This document shows positions 47,375 through 56,082 of a stretch of 64,000 bases of DNA, in pieces. The notes beneath the pieces were generated by a model that worked only from the letters and a program-made list of their open reading frames with translations, was not told the DNA's origin and ran no database searches. The stretch is taken from positions 10,538 to 74,537 of the forward strand of contig NZ_JBHTLM010000022.1 of NCBI RefSeq assembly GCF_042678945.1, given 5' to 3'. Position 1 is the stretch's first letter; each line of letters starts with the position of its first letter. Source of the DNA: Fontibacillus puldeungensis (lineage in GTDB: Bacteria; Bacillota; Bacilli; Paenibacillales; Paenibacillaceae). Both the position numbers and the translations under genes were made by a program.

Positions 47375-47815
47375 ATGAAGTTACATGAGCTTTCACCAGC
47401 TACTGGATCCCGTCATGAACGCAAACGCGTGGGTCGTGGTACAGGTAGCGGTATGGGTAAAACATCAACTCGCGGTCACAAAGGTCAAAACGCTCGTTCC
47501 GGCGGCGGTGTTCGTCCGGGCTTCGAAGGCGGTCAAAACCCGCTGTATCGTCGCTTGCCAAAACGCGGGTTTCTGAATCCAACGCGGAAAGAGTATGCGA
47601 TTTTGAACATTGAAGACTTGAACAACTTTGCGGCGGATACGGAAGTTACTCCTGAACTGTTGTTTGAACAAGGAATCGTGAAAGACGCGAAAAGCGGAAT
47701 CAAGATTCTCGGCAACGGCGAAATTACTGTCAAATTGACAGTTAAAGCGAATAAGTTCTCCCAATCTGCGGTAGAGAAAATTGAGGCTGCCGGCGGTAAA
47801 ACCGAGGTGATCTAA
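47375..47815 (+). CDS. rplO: 50S ribosomal protein L15
   Basis: 146 residues; late 50S assembly protein. MKLHELSPATGSRHERKRVG start, Gly/Arg-rich extension, FEGGQNPLYRRLPKRGF. ATG 47375 follows AAGGAGGTG; its stop overlaps the secY ATG. Confidence 0.97.
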   Translation: MKLHELSPATGSRHERKRVGRGTGSGMGKTSTRGHKGQNARSGGGVRPGFEGGQNPLYRRLPKRGFLNPTRKEYAILNIEDLNNFAADTEVTPELLFEQGIVKDAKSGIKILGNGEITVKLTVKANKFSQSAVEKIEAAGGKTEVI

Positions 47816-49113
47816 TGTTTAAAACCATTAAGAACATATGGCATGTTCAGGACCTGCGCAACCGCATTCTCTTCACGCTGTTTATCTTTCTCATCTACCG
47901 GATCGGTTCTTTCGTTCCGGTTCCGGGTGTTAATAAAGATGTTCTAGAACAGACGAACAGTGCAGGAAGCGATTTGCTTGGGTTCTTGAACACCTTCTCG
48001 GGTGGCGCACTCAAGAACTTCTCAATCTTCGCCCTCGGGATTATGCCTTATATCACGGCTTCCATCATCGTACAACTCTTGTCCATGGATGTTATTCCGA
48101 AATTTGCGGAATGGGCCAAACAAGGGGAACACGGCAAGAAAAAGATGGCTCAAATAACCCGTTACGGCACAGTGGTTTTGGCGATCATTCAAGCTTTTGC
48201 CACTTCCGTTGGTTTCAACCGCTTGTATAGTACGCAAATGGTGCCTAATGCAACATTTGCAGATTATATGGTCATAGCAATTGTGCTAACGGCTGGTACA
48301 TCTTTCTTGATGTGGCTAGGTGAGCAAATTACCGAAAGAGGGATTGGCAACGGGATTTCGCTGATTATCTTTGCCGGGATCGTTGCCTCATTTCCAGGTC
48401 ATATTCAAACGATTGCTATGTCGGATTTCATGGTAGAAGGTCAAGCCTTCATGAACGTGGTAAAATCGATAGCGATCTTGCTAGTGTGCGTGCTCATTGT
48501 CATTGGTGTCATTTACATCCAACAGGCAGTCCGGAAAATTCCGGTGCAGTACGCAAAACGTGTAGTAGGCAACAAAATGTACGGTGGGCAGAATACGCAT
48601 ATTCCGCTAAAAATTAATGCGGCTGGCGTTATTCCGGTCATTTTTGCGGTGTCATTGCTTCAATTCCCTGTTGTGATTGCCAGCTTCTGGTCAACTCATG
48701 CATGGGCACAATGGGTGAGCAGAAACCTTTCTACCAGTGCCCCACTTGGGATCGTTCTTTATGTAGTCATGATCATTGGCTTCACATTCTTCTATACATT
48801 TGTACAGATGAACCCGCAGCAAATGGCTGAGAACATGAAGAAAAACGGTGGTTACATCCCTGGCATTCGCCCGGGGAAAACAACGGAAACCTATCTCACT
48901 CGGGTTCTTACTCGTTTGACGATGACCGGTTCGCTGTTCCTTGCGGCTGTATCCATACTTCCTATGGTTTTGGGTGCTTTAGCAGGGTTGCCACGTTCAG
49001 TCCTGATTGGCGGTACTTCGATCCTGATCGTTATCGGCGTTGCGCTTGATACGATGAAGACGATTGAAAGCCAATTAATCAAACGTCACTATAAAGGTTT
49101 TATCAATAAATAG
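47815..49113 (+). CDS. secY: Preprotein translocase subunit SecY
   Basis: 432 residues, ten membrane segments; the protein-conducting channel with SecE (11971) and SecG. The plug region (GSDLLGFLNTFSGGALKNFS, about 44-63) and the C5 loop (EQITERGIGNGISLIIFAGI) are conserved. Starts on the last base of the rplO stop. Followed by adk and map, as in Bacillus. Confidence 0.97.
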   Translation: MFKTIKNIWHVQDLRNRILFTLFIFLIYRIGSFVPVPGVNKDVLEQTNSAGSDLLGFLNTFSGGALKNFSIFALGIMPYITASIIVQLLSMDVIPKFAEWAKQGEHGKKKMAQITRYGTVVLAIIQAFATSVGFNRLYSTQMVPNATFADYMVIAIVLTAGTSFLMWLGEQITERGIGNGISLIIFAGIVASFPGHIQTIAMSDFMVEGQAFMNVVKSIAILLVCVLIVIGVIYIQQAVRKIPVQYAKRVVGNKMYGGQNTHIPLKINAAGVIPVIFAVSLLQFPVVIASFWSTHAWAQWVSRNLSTSAPLGIVLYVVMIIGFTFFYTFVQMNPQQMAENMKKNGGYIPGIRPGKTTETYLTRVLTRLTMTGSLFLAAVSILPMVLGALAGLPRSVLIGGTSILIVIGVALDTMKTIESQLIKRHYKGFINK

Positions 49114-49209
49114 GCGATAGGTACCAGGTTCGGCTCCGTAATATTGGGCTTCCCTGGCACCTATTGTGTTGTTTCTTGTTGTAGAGGAGTTTTGGAGGGA
49201 GTGAGAAAC

Positions 49210-49854
49210 ATGAACATTTTATTCATGGGGCCTCCCGGAGCAGGGAAAGGAACACAGGCCGAGACAATCGTTAACGAATTCGGTATTCCTCATATCTCTA
49301 CTGGCGATGCCTTTCGCCTGGCGATCAAGCAGGGAACACCTGTGGGGATGAAAGCGAAGGAATATATTGATCAGGGCCTTCTGGTACCTGATGATGTGAC
49401 CGTAGGTATCGTTCGCGAACGTCTTCAGCAGTCCGATTGCGAAAAAGGTTTTTTATTGGACGGTTTTCCAAGAACCCTTTCGCAAGCGGAAGCGCTGGAG
49501 GAACTGCTTCAAGGAATGGGCCGTAAACTGGAGCACGTCATCAACCTGAAAGTGGACCGGAATAAGCTGCTGGCGCGGTTGACCGGACGCCGGATCTGCA
49601 AATCCTGCGGAGCCACTTATCATGTGATCTTTAATCCTCCGGAACAGGAGGGTGTTTGTGATAAATGCGGCGGCGAGCTGTATCAACGTTCTGATGATAA
49701 TGAAGAGAGCGTAGGTACGCGGCTGGACGAATATATCAACAAAACTTCACCTCTTCTGAAGTTCTATGATGACAAGAACCTGCTACGCCAAGTGGATGGT
49801 GAACAGGAAATCGATATGGTTTCGAAAGAAATTATATCCATACTGCGAGGTTAG
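49210..49854 (+). CDS. adk: Adenylate kinase, zinc-LID type
   Basis: 214 residues; ATP + AMP to 2 ADP. P-loop GPPGAGKGTQAE (7-18), LID with CKSCGATYHVIF and CDKCGG, so four cysteines hold zinc as in other Gram-positives. ATG 49210 follows GGAGGGAGTGAG; the frame extends upstream without support. Confidence 0.96.
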   Translation: MNILFMGPPGAGKGTQAETIVNEFGIPHISTGDAFRLAIKQGTPVGMKAKEYIDQGLLVPDDVTVGIVRERLQQSDCEKGFLLDGFPRTLSQAEALEELLQGMGRKLEHVINLKVDRNKLLARLTGRRICKSCGATYHVIFNPPEQEGVCDKCGGELYQRSDDNEESVGTRLDEYINKTSPLLKFYDDKNLLRQVDGEQEIDMVSKEIISILRG

Positions 49855-49859
49855 GTGTA

Positions 49860-50612
49860 ATGATCATTTGCAAATCCGAATCGGAACTAGGCTTTATGAG
49901 AGAAGCTGGGCGGATCGTAGCGGAAACGCATAGGCTCATGGCCCAATCGATTGAGCCTGGCATTACGACGAGGGAACTCGATCAACTCGCCGATAAATAC
50001 ATTCGCAGTCAGGGCGCCGTGCCGTCCTTCAAAGGCTACAACGGTTTTCCTTACAGCATTTGCGCTTCGGTCAACGAAGAATTGGTACACGGATTTCCCG
50101 GCAAACGCAAATTGAACGAAGGCGATATTATCAGCATTGATATCGGCGCGGAGTACCGCGGTTTCCATGGCGACTCAGCGTGGACATATCCAGTGGGAGA
50201 GATTTCGGAGGAAGCGAAGAAACTTCTCGAGGTCACCGAAGGATCGTTATATGCGGGCCTTGCGCTTGTTAAACCTGATGTTCGTTTGTTTACGATCTCG
50301 CATGCAATTCAGCAGCATATCGAGTCTGCAGGGTTCTCGGTCGTCCGGGAATATGTTGGACACGGTGTGGGAGCTGATTTACACGAAGAACCGCAAATTC
50401 CGAACTACGGTATGCCTGATAGAGGGCCGCGCTTAAAACCTGGAATGGTATTGGCGATTGAACCGATGGTTAATGTAGGTAAGCGGTACGTCAAAACGCT
50501 GGATGATAATTGGACAGTCGTTACGGTGGATGGCTCATTGTGTGCTCATTTTGAACACACGGTAGCAGTAACACCTGATGGCATGGAAATTTTCACGAAG
50601 CTAGATGCGTAG
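49860..50612 (+). CDS. map: Methionine aminopeptidase type I
   Basis: 250 residues; removes N-terminal Met from new proteins. Metal ligands visible as the Asp in SIDIGAEYRGFHGDSAWTYP (two Asp), His in GHGVGADLHEEPQIP, Glu in AIEPMV and Glu in HFEHTVAV. Starts 5 bp after adk with AGGTGTA. Translationally linked. Confidence 0.96.
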   Translation: MIICKSESELGFMREAGRIVAETHRLMAQSIEPGITTRELDQLADKYIRSQGAVPSFKGYNGFPYSICASVNEELVHGFPGKRKLNEGDIISIDIGAEYRGFHGDSAWTYPVGEISEEAKKLLEVTEGSLYAGLALVKPDVRLFTISHAIQQHIESAGFSVVREYVGHGVGADLHEEPQIPNYGMPDRGPRLKPGMVLAIEPMVNVGKRYVKTLDDNWTVVTVDGSLCAHFEHTVAVTPDGMEIFTKLDA

Positions 50613-50615
50613 GTG

Positions 50616-50930
50616 ATGAAGGTGAAGCACCGTTCAGAAACGCAGATTGGTCAACTGGTGAAAGTTCTAAAAGGCAGAGATGCCGAAGCCATTTACGTCA
50701 TAATCCGGGTTCTGGACGATAGATTCGTAGAGATTGCGGATGGGAACAAACGTAAGTTTGATCAGCCCAAACGTAAAAATGTGCAGCATCTCGAGCTTCT
50801 GCCCATGATCAACAGCGAGGTAGTTCATAGTTTGCAGGAAAGCGGCAAGGTAACGAACGCAAAACTACGTCATGCCGTGCTCGCCTATCAGAAATTCGTC
50901 AATTCCATTGCTGAAGAGAAAGGAGACTGA
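50616..50930 (+). CDS. KOW-domain RNA-binding protein, L14e/L24-like
   Basis: 104 residues. KOW-like segment QIGQLVKVLKGRDAEAIYVI (about 9-28) followed by KRKFDQPKRKNVQHLELL. Bacillales carry such a small protein between map and infA; its RNA target is unknown. The start is uncertain: GTG 50613 abuts the map stop, ATG 50616 is next, and GTG 50622 lies 6 bp after AGGTG. Confidence 0.82.
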   Translation: MKVKHRSETQIGQLVKVLKGRDAEAIYVIIRVLDDRFVEIADGNKRKFDQPKRKNVQHLELLPMINSEVVHSLQESGKVTNAKLRHAVLAYQKFVNSIAEEKGD

Positions 50931-50932
50931 CT

Positions 50933-51148
50933 GTGGCTAAAGAGGATGTCATTGAAGTCGAAGGTACGGTCATTGAACCGCTACCTAATGCTACATTCAA
51001 GGTTGAGCTCGAGAATGGTCATCAGATTCTAGCTCATGTTTCCGGAAAGCTGCGGATGCACTTTATCCGTATATTAACGGGAGACAAGGTGGTCGTTCAA
51101 CTATCGCCTTATGACTTGTCAAAAGGTCGAATCACTTACCGTAAATAG
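50933..51148 (+). CDS. infA: Translation initiation factor IF-1
   Basis: 71 residues, OB fold: MAKEDVIEVEGTVIEPLPNA start and SPYDLSKGRITYRK end. GTG start with GAAAGGAG inside the upstream gene. Blocks the A site during initiation. Confidence 0.96.
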   Translation: MAKEDVIEVEGTVIEPLPNATFKVELENGHQILAHVSGKLRMHFIRILTGDKVVVQLSPYDLSKGRITYRK

Positions 51149-51159
51149 ATAGTGTACAT

Positions 51160-51179
51160 TTACCACAATGTTGTGGTAA
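51160..51179. repeat. Perfect palindrome after infA
   Basis: TTACCACAATGTTGTGGTAA is a 20-bp perfect dyad (9-bp arms, TG centre), 11 bp after the infA stop. Not followed by a real T-run (AAAATATG), so either a weak RNA hairpin or a protein site. Confidence 0.6.
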
Positions 51180-51203
51180 AATATGCAGGTTGAGTTATTT
51201 CAA

Positions 51204-51366
51204 GCGTATGGTTTATGCTTACTAAAGGTTTTATATCTGTGAAACTTTAGTTAGCCCTTTACGAGGTAAGTTTTGCTTAGCAAAATTTAAGCCTATGCTT
51301 TTGAAGTTTGTTTTCTCAAGTAAAACCGGATCACGCTTACGAAGAGAGTTTTGCTTCGCAAAACTT
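51204..51366 (+). repeat. Series of hairpins in the rpmJ leader
   Basis: Three stems in the 234-bp infA-rpmJ gap: CTAAAGGTTT/AAACTTTAG (near 51222-51250), AAGTTTTGC/GCAAAATTT (51268-51288) and AGTTTTGC/GCAAAACT (51347-51365). The last two lie in imperfect copies of one 30-nt unit (TACGA, then AGTTTTGCTT, GCAAAA). The last stem abuts the rpmJ binding site TGAGGAGGT. Confidence 0.55.
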
Positions 51367-51382
51367 TGAGGAGGTAATCAAC

Positions 51383-51496
51383 ATGAAGGTAAGACCTTCT
51401 GTAAAGCCGATTTGCGAAAAATGCAAAGTCATTCGTCGCAAAGGCAATGTCATGGTGATTTGTGAAAATCCGAAACACAAACAAAAACAAGGTTAA
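51383..51496 (+). CDS. rpmJ: 50S ribosomal protein L36, zinc-binding form
   Basis: 37 residues: MKVRPSVKPICEKCKVIRRK, then a Cys and His (ICENPKHKQKQG) completing the zinc site. ATG 51383 preceded by GAGGAGG. A longer in-frame reading from 51308 has no support. Confidence 0.95.
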   Translation: MKVRPSVKPICEKCKVIRRKGNVMVICENPKHKQKQG

Positions 51497-51517
51497 AAGA
51501 AGGGGGTGTAGCGTAAA

Positions 51518-51886
51518 ATGGCACGTATAGCTGGTGTGGATTTGCCACGTGATAAACGCGTTGAGATCGCCTTAACTTACATTTTCGGAATCGGTAAAAC
51601 GACTTCCCAGAAAATCCTGAGCACAACAGGCATCAATCCGGACACTCGTGTTCGTGATTTGACGGAAGATGAGGTTAGCAAACTACGCGAAACGATCGAC
51701 AAAACGGTCAAAGTTGAAGGCGACCTGCGTCGTGAAATTTCTTTAAATATTAAACGTTTGATTGAAATTGGCTGCTACCGCGGTGTGCGTCATCGTCGTG
51801 GCCTGCCTGTTCGCGGACAACGTACTAAAACGAATGCCCGTACTCGTAAGGGTCCTCGTCGTACTGTAGCGAACAAGAAGAAATAA
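51518..51886 (+). CDS. rpsM: 30S ribosomal protein S13
   Basis: 122 residues; contacts P-site tRNA and 50S bridges. ARIAGVDLPRDKRVEIALTY opening; the GVRHRRGLPVRGQRTKTNAR tail is intact. RBS AAGGGGGTG. First gene of the alpha group. Confidence 0.97.
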   Translation: MARIAGVDLPRDKRVEIALTYIFGIGKTTSQKILSTTGINPDTRVRDLTEDEVSKLRETIDKTVKVEGDLRREISLNIKRLIEIGCYRGVRHRRGLPVRGQRTKTNARTRKGPRRTVANKKK

Positions 51887-51905
51887 GAAGGGAGGATAAC
51901 AGACA

Positions 51906-52301
51906 ATGGCTAAACCAAAGAAAGTCGTACGTACAAAACGTCGTGACCGGAAAAATATTGAATCTGGTGTGGCTCATATCCGCTCTACATTCAATAACAC
52001 AATCGTTACGATTACTGACCCACACGGAAATGCGATCTCTTGGGCCAGCTCGGGCGGTCTTGGATTTAAAGGATCCCGTAAGTCGACTCCGTATGCTGCA
52101 CAAATGGCTGCGGAATCTGCTGCAAAAGCTGCAATGGAGCATGGCATGAAGACCGTTGAAGTTATGGTTAAAGGCCCTGGAGCCGGCCGTGAAGCCGCTA
52201 TCCGCTCCCTGCAAGCGGCAGGCCTTGAAGTTAACATGATTAAAGACGTCACTCCGATTCCTCATAACGGCTGCCGTCCTCCAAAACGCCGTCGCGTTTA
52301 A
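51906..52301 (+). CDS. rpsK: 30S ribosomal protein S11
   Basis: 131 residues; platform protein. HIRSTFNNTIVTITDPHGNA and PIPHNGCRPPKRRRV are present. RBS AAGGGAGGA. A 129-bp leader to rpoA follows. Confidence 0.97.
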   Translation: MAKPKKVVRTKRRDRKNIESGVAHIRSTFNNTIVTITDPHGNAISWASSGGLGFKGSRKSTPYAAQMAAESAAKAAMEHGMKTVEVMVKGPGAGREAAIRSLQAAGLEVNMIKDVTPIPHNGCRPPKRRRV

Positions 52302-52430
52302 TGAAGCCGCACGAGTAGTGGTTTAACAACATCACACTTGGTAATAATGGATGTTTAGGCATACTACATGATGGACTTCAGCAAACCAGGCTGTTTCAAA
52401 GGAACGACGTTTTGAAGGAGGGGTACTTTC

Positions 52431-53375
52431 GTGATAGAAATCGAAAAGCCGAAAATTGAGACCGTAGAAGTTAACGATGAAGGCACCTATGGGAAATTTG
52501 TAGTAGAACCACTTGAGCGTGGATATGGCACCACACTGGGCAACTCGCTTCGCCGGATTTTGCTCTCTTCTCTGCCGGGTGCAGCGGTAACCTCGGTCCA
52601 AATCGATGGTGTTCTGCATGAATTCTCGACCATCCCGGGCGTAATGGAAGACGTTACGGAAATCATTTTGAACCTGAAAGCTCTGTCGCTTAAAATCCAC
52701 TCGGACGAGGAGAAAATCCTTGAGATCGATGCGGAAGGCGAAGGTGTTATTTCTGCAGGTGATATCCGTGCTGACAGTGATGTGGAAATTCTAAATCCGG
52801 ATCTTCATATCGCAACGCTTGAGCCTGGATCCAGATTGCACATGCGCATTTATGCTGGCCGTGGTCGCGGTTATGTTCAGGCAGACAAGAACAAACGAGA
52901 TGATCAGCCGATTGGTGTCATTCCCGTCGATTCGATCTATACCCCAATTACTCGTGTCAATTACGTAGTAGAAAATACGCGTGTTGGCCAAGTGACCAAC
53001 TACGACAAGCTAACGCTTGAAGTGTGGACTGATGGCAGTATTAGACCTGAAGAAGCGGTTAGCCTCGGGGCTAAAATTTTGACCGAGCATCTCTTCCTGT
53101 TCGTTGGTTTGACTGACGAAGCGAAGGACGCGGAAATCATGGTTGAGAAGGAAGAAGACAAGAAAGAGAAAGTGCTTGAAATGACGATTGAAGAGCTTGA
53201 TCTCTCCGTTCGTTCCTATAACTGCCTCAAACGTGCCGGAATTAACACGGTACAAGAGCTGACGACTAAAACCGAAGAAGATATGATGAAGGTGCGCAAC
53301 CTCGGACGTAAATCTTTGGAAGAAGTACAAGAGAAGCTCGAGGAACTTGGTTTGGGATTGCGTACAGAAGAATAA
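52431..53375 (+). CDS. rpoA: DNA-directed RNA polymerase subunit alpha
   Basis: 314 residues. The N-terminal domain (about 1-228) dimerises and carries beta and beta' (LERGYGTTLGNSLRRILLSS block); the C-terminal domain (about 245-305; LDLSVRSYNCLKRAGINTVQ) binds UP elements and activators. GTG start after GAAGGAGGGG. Confidence 0.97.
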   Translation: MIEIEKPKIETVEVNDEGTYGKFVVEPLERGYGTTLGNSLRRILLSSLPGAAVTSVQIDGVLHEFSTIPGVMEDVTEIILNLKALSLKIHSDEEKILEIDAEGEGVISAGDIRADSDVEILNPDLHIATLEPGSRLHMRIYAGRGRGYVQADKNKRDDQPIGVIPVDSIYTPITRVNYVVENTRVGQVTNYDKLTLEVWTDGSIRPEEAVSLGAKILTEHLFLFVGLTDEAKDAEIMVEKEEDKKEKVLEMTIEELDLSVRSYNCLKRAGINTVQELTTKTEEDMMKVRNLGRKSLEEVQEKLEELGLGLRTEE

Positions 53376-53412
53376 GATGGCTTGAATCGTTCTAGCGAAG
53401 GAGGGAAAACTC

Positions 53413-53778
53413 ATGGCATACCAAAAGTTGGGCCGCGATTCCAGTGCTCGTAAAGCTTTGTTCCGTGACTTGGTAACGGACCTGTTCTTATACGAACGTA
53501 TCCAAACAACGGAAGCGAAAGCGAAAGAAGTTCGCTCTATTGCTGAGAAGCTGATCACCAAAGCAAAACGCGGAGATTTGCACGCCCGTCGTCAAGTGGC
53601 AGCTTATGTTCGCCGCGAATCGATCGACGGTGAGCAGGATGCAATCCAAAAGCTGTTTACTGAACTGGCAACGCGCTACTCCGAGCGTCCAGGCGGATAT
53701 ACTCGTATCCTGAAACTGGGACCTCGCCGCGGCGACTCTGCCCCTATGGTTTATCTGGAACTGGTAGACCGTGCTTAA
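53413..53778 (+). CDS. rplQ: 50S ribosomal protein L17
   Basis: 121 residues. MAYQKLGRDSSARKALFRDL start; GGYTRILKLGPRRGDSAPMV near the end. RBS GAAGGAGGG. Last gene of the alpha group; a terminator follows. Confidence 0.97.
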   Translation: MAYQKLGRDSSARKALFRDLVTDLFLYERIQTTEAKAKEVRSIAEKLITKAKRGDLHARRQVAAYVRRESIDGEQDAIQKLFTELATRYSERPGGYTRILKLGPRRGDSAPMVYLELVDRA

Positions 53779-53806
53779 TTTAAGGGGAAACCTTTAACAA
53801 GCGTGT

Positions 53807-53856
53807 AAAACTCTCTGTCGGCTCGCCGTATGGCATAGCTTTCGGAGAGTTTTTTC
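53807..53856 (+). terminator. Terminator after rplQ
   Basis: AAAACTCTC and GAGAGTTTT are perfect arms with a structured 29-nt loop, followed by six T in total. Confidence 0.82.
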
Positions 53857-53908
53857 TTTGCTCCAAGCGTAACAACGTACATCTTAAAGGATTGGGAGGA
53901 AGTACCGG

Positions 53909-54712
53909 GTGCGTAATCTGCTAATGACCGTCTGTTATGACGGGACGAACTATTACGGCTTTCAGACACAACCGGGAGGCAACACCGTTCAGGACTATAT
54001 TGAAGCAACGATCTGTCAGCTTACAGGTGAGGTCATCAAAATCCACGGTTCTGGACGGACCGATGCAGGTGTACATGCCCGTGAGCAGCCGTTTCATTTC
54101 ATTACAGACTCGCAGATTCCAATCGAGCGATGGCGTATGGCCTTAAACGGACGCCTTCCTAAGGACATAAGGATCACCTCAGCTCGTGAGGTCCCGCTTG
54201 CCTTTCATTCCAGACGATCGGCGAAACGCAAAACGTATCGCTACTCTATCAACGGAAATCGAGTTCCTGACGTGTTTCAGCGCAATTACCAGCTACACCA
54301 CCCCGGGAAACTCGATGTCGCAGCCATGCGCGATAGCTTGCCTTTTTTAATAGGGACACATGACTATACTTCCTTCGCATCCCGCCACTCCACCAAAGCA
54401 AGCCACGTCAGAACGATCTATGAGGCCAAACTGGAGGTAGATTCCTCAATTGAATACCCTGGAACACATGAGCAAGGGATTATTCATCTGTATATTACCG
54501 GGAATGGCTTTCTGCAGCACATGGTACGTATCATTGTAGGGACTTTACTGGAGATCGGAGAGGGAAAGCGTCAACCTGGTGCCATGAAGGCTATTTTAGA
54601 AGAGCAAAATCGCAAAGCGGCTGGGCCTACGGCGGAAAGTAAAGGTTTGATGCTTTGGAAAGTAGAATACGATGAACATTCGATCAGGATGTCAGAGGAA
54701 GGCGACAATTGA
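53909..54712 (+). CDS. truA: tRNA pseudouridine(38-40) synthase TruA
   Basis: 267 residues; makes pseudouridine in the anticodon arm. Catalytic Asp in GSGRTDAGVHAREQP (about 48-62) and the conserved Tyr/Arg segment in KTYRYSI. GTG start with GGGAGGAAG. In B. subtilis ecfA1-ecfA2-ecfT stand between rplQ and truA; they are missing here. Confidence 0.95.
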   Translation: MRNLLMTVCYDGTNYYGFQTQPGGNTVQDYIEATICQLTGEVIKIHGSGRTDAGVHAREQPFHFITDSQIPIERWRMALNGRLPKDIRITSAREVPLAFHSRRSAKRKTYRYSINGNRVPDVFQRNYQLHHPGKLDVAAMRDSLPFLIGTHDYTSFASRHSTKASHVRTIYEAKLEVDSSIEYPGTHEQGIIHLYITGNGFLQHMVRIIVGTLLEIGEGKRQPGAMKAILEEQNRKAAGPTAESKGLMLWKVEYDEHSIRMSEEGDN

Positions 54713-54781
54713 CACAAGATATAAGAGATTACGCGGTCGCAGATTTATTTTAAGAATACGGGCTTCATTTCTAAAAAAGTC

Positions 54782-54810
54782 TTGCGAATTAAATCTTATT
54801 CCTGTAAAAT
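54782..54810 (+). promoter_or_regulatory. Sigma-A promoter for rplM-rpsI
   Basis: TTGCGA and TAAAAT, 17-bp spacer, 188 bp before rplM. Confidence 0.6.
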
Positions 54811-54894
54811 AAAAGTTGTGTTTTCTTATGGCTATCCCACGGCCCCCAGTAAGAAAACCTTAGATAACCTATTTACTAACCTTAAAATGTAATG

Positions 54895-54951
54895 AAACGA
54901 TCGAAGATAAATGTGCTGGAAGTGTCCTGCGCCCGAAGAGCAAGATCGTTT
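54895..54951 (+). promoter_or_regulatory. Candidate L13 leader RNA
   Basis: AAACGATC and GATCGTTT pair perfectly around a 41-nt internal region containing GTGCTGGAAGTGTCC and GCGCCCGAAGAGCA. Size and place fit the Rfam L13_leader, which lies upstream of rplM in Firmicutes. The match to that family is from position and general shape only. Confidence 0.55.
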
Positions 54952-54998
54952 TCAGCATTACTGAACCATTTCGGACGAAATTGAAGGAGGATCTTTAC

Positions 54999-55436
54999 AT
55001 GCGTACCACTTATATGGCGAAGCCAAGCGAAGTAGAGCGCAAATGGCACATTATCGATGCCGAAGGCAAAACGTTGGGCCGTTTGGCTAGCGAAGCTGCT
55101 GCTCTTATCCGCGGTAAACACAAACCACAATTTACTCCACACGTTGACTGCGGTGATTTTGTTATCGTCATCAATGCGGAGAAAATTGTTCTTACCGGCA
55201 AAAAAATGGATAACAAAAAATACTATCGTCACTCCCTGCACCCAGGTGGTTTGAAAGTGACGGTTGCTAAAGATATGCTGAAAACAAAACCTGAACGTGT
55301 AATTGAATCTGCTGTTTACGGCATGCTGCCAAAAACTCGTCAAGGCGAGAAAATGAAGCTCAGATTGAAAGCTTATGCTGGTACTGAGCATCCACATGCA
55401 GCACAAAAACCTGAAGTTTACGAACTTCGCGGATAA
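54999..55436 (+). CDS. rplM: 50S ribosomal protein L13
   Basis: 145 residues; early 50S assembly. MRTTYMAKPSEVERKWHIID start; VYGMLPKTRQGEKMKLRLKA block. ATG 54999 follows AAGGAGG; 20 bp before rpsI. Confidence 0.97.
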   Translation: MRTTYMAKPSEVERKWHIIDAEGKTLGRLASEAAALIRGKHKPQFTPHVDCGDFVIVINAEKIVLTGKKMDNKKYYRHSLHPGGLKVTVAKDMLKTKPERVIESAVYGMLPKTRQGEKMKLRLKAYAGTEHPHAAQKPEVYELRG

Positions 55437-55456
55437 TTAAAAGGGAGGACAGTTTC

Positions 55457-55849
55457 ATGGCACAAGTACAATACTATGGGACAGGTCGTCGTAAACATTC
55501 GGTAGCTCGTGTTCGCCTTGTACCGGGTGAAGGACGCATTGTCATCAATAAACGCGATATCAATGAATATTTTGGTTTGGAAACACTCAAACTGATCGTT
55601 AAACAACCTTTGACTTTGACAGAAACACTTGGAAGCTACGACGTAATTGTCATCGCTCATGGCGGCGGCATTTCCGGTCAAGCTGGTGCAATCCGTCACG
55701 GGATTTCCCGTGCATTGCTCAAAGCTGATCCTGAATTCCGTCCTGCATTGAAAAAAGCAGGCTTCCTGACTCGTGACCCACGGATGAAAGAACGTAAGAA
55801 GTACGGTCTCAAAGCCGCTCGTCGCGCACCTCAGTTCTCGAAACGTTAA
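55457..55849 (+). CDS. rpsI: 30S ribosomal protein S9
   Basis: 130 residues; C-terminal KKYGLKAARRAPQFSKR tail reaches P-site tRNA. YYGTGRRKHSVARVRLVPG start. RBS AAGGGAGGA. Confidence 0.97.
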   Translation: MAQVQYYGTGRRKHSVARVRLVPGEGRIVINKRDINEYFGLETLKLIVKQPLTLTETLGSYDVIVIAHGGGISGQAGAIRHGISRALLKADPEFRPALKKAGFLTRDPRMKERKKYGLKAARRAPQFSKR

Positions 55850-55874
55850 TATCTCGTTTGTTACTCGAGATACC

Positions 55875-55907
55875 AGCCCTTGGCCTACCATGGTCAAGGG
55901 CTTTTTA
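55875..55907 (+). terminator. Terminator after rpsI
   Basis: AGCCCTTG and CAAGGGCT arms followed by TTTTTA. Confidence 0.87.
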
Positions 55908-55925
55908 TATTTTGCCTATAGTTTT

Positions 55926-55963
55926 AGGCCAAGCTCCCAACTTTTGAAGCCTGGCCTTTTTTT
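55926..55963 (+). terminator. Second terminator after rpsI
   Basis: GGCCA and TGGCC arms, partly extended, followed by seven T. A tandem backup to the stem at 55875. Confidence 0.6.
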
Positions 55964-55982
55964 GGTTTCAGGCCATTTTGGG

Positions 55983-56010
55983 TTGACTTATTATCGGGAT
56001 GTTTTATACT
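55983..56010 (+). promoter_or_regulatory. Sigma-A promoter for cysH-sat
   Basis: TTGACT and TATACT, 16-bp spacer. A short dyad AATCA/TGATT at about 56021-56034 lies just downstream and could bind a sulfur regulator. No SAM riboswitch is visible. Confidence 0.55.
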
Positions 56011-56082
56011 TAAAATTATAAATCATATGTGATTAGTTGGGATTATTCCTTTGAATGATATTTATGTGGAGGGACGGAAGAA

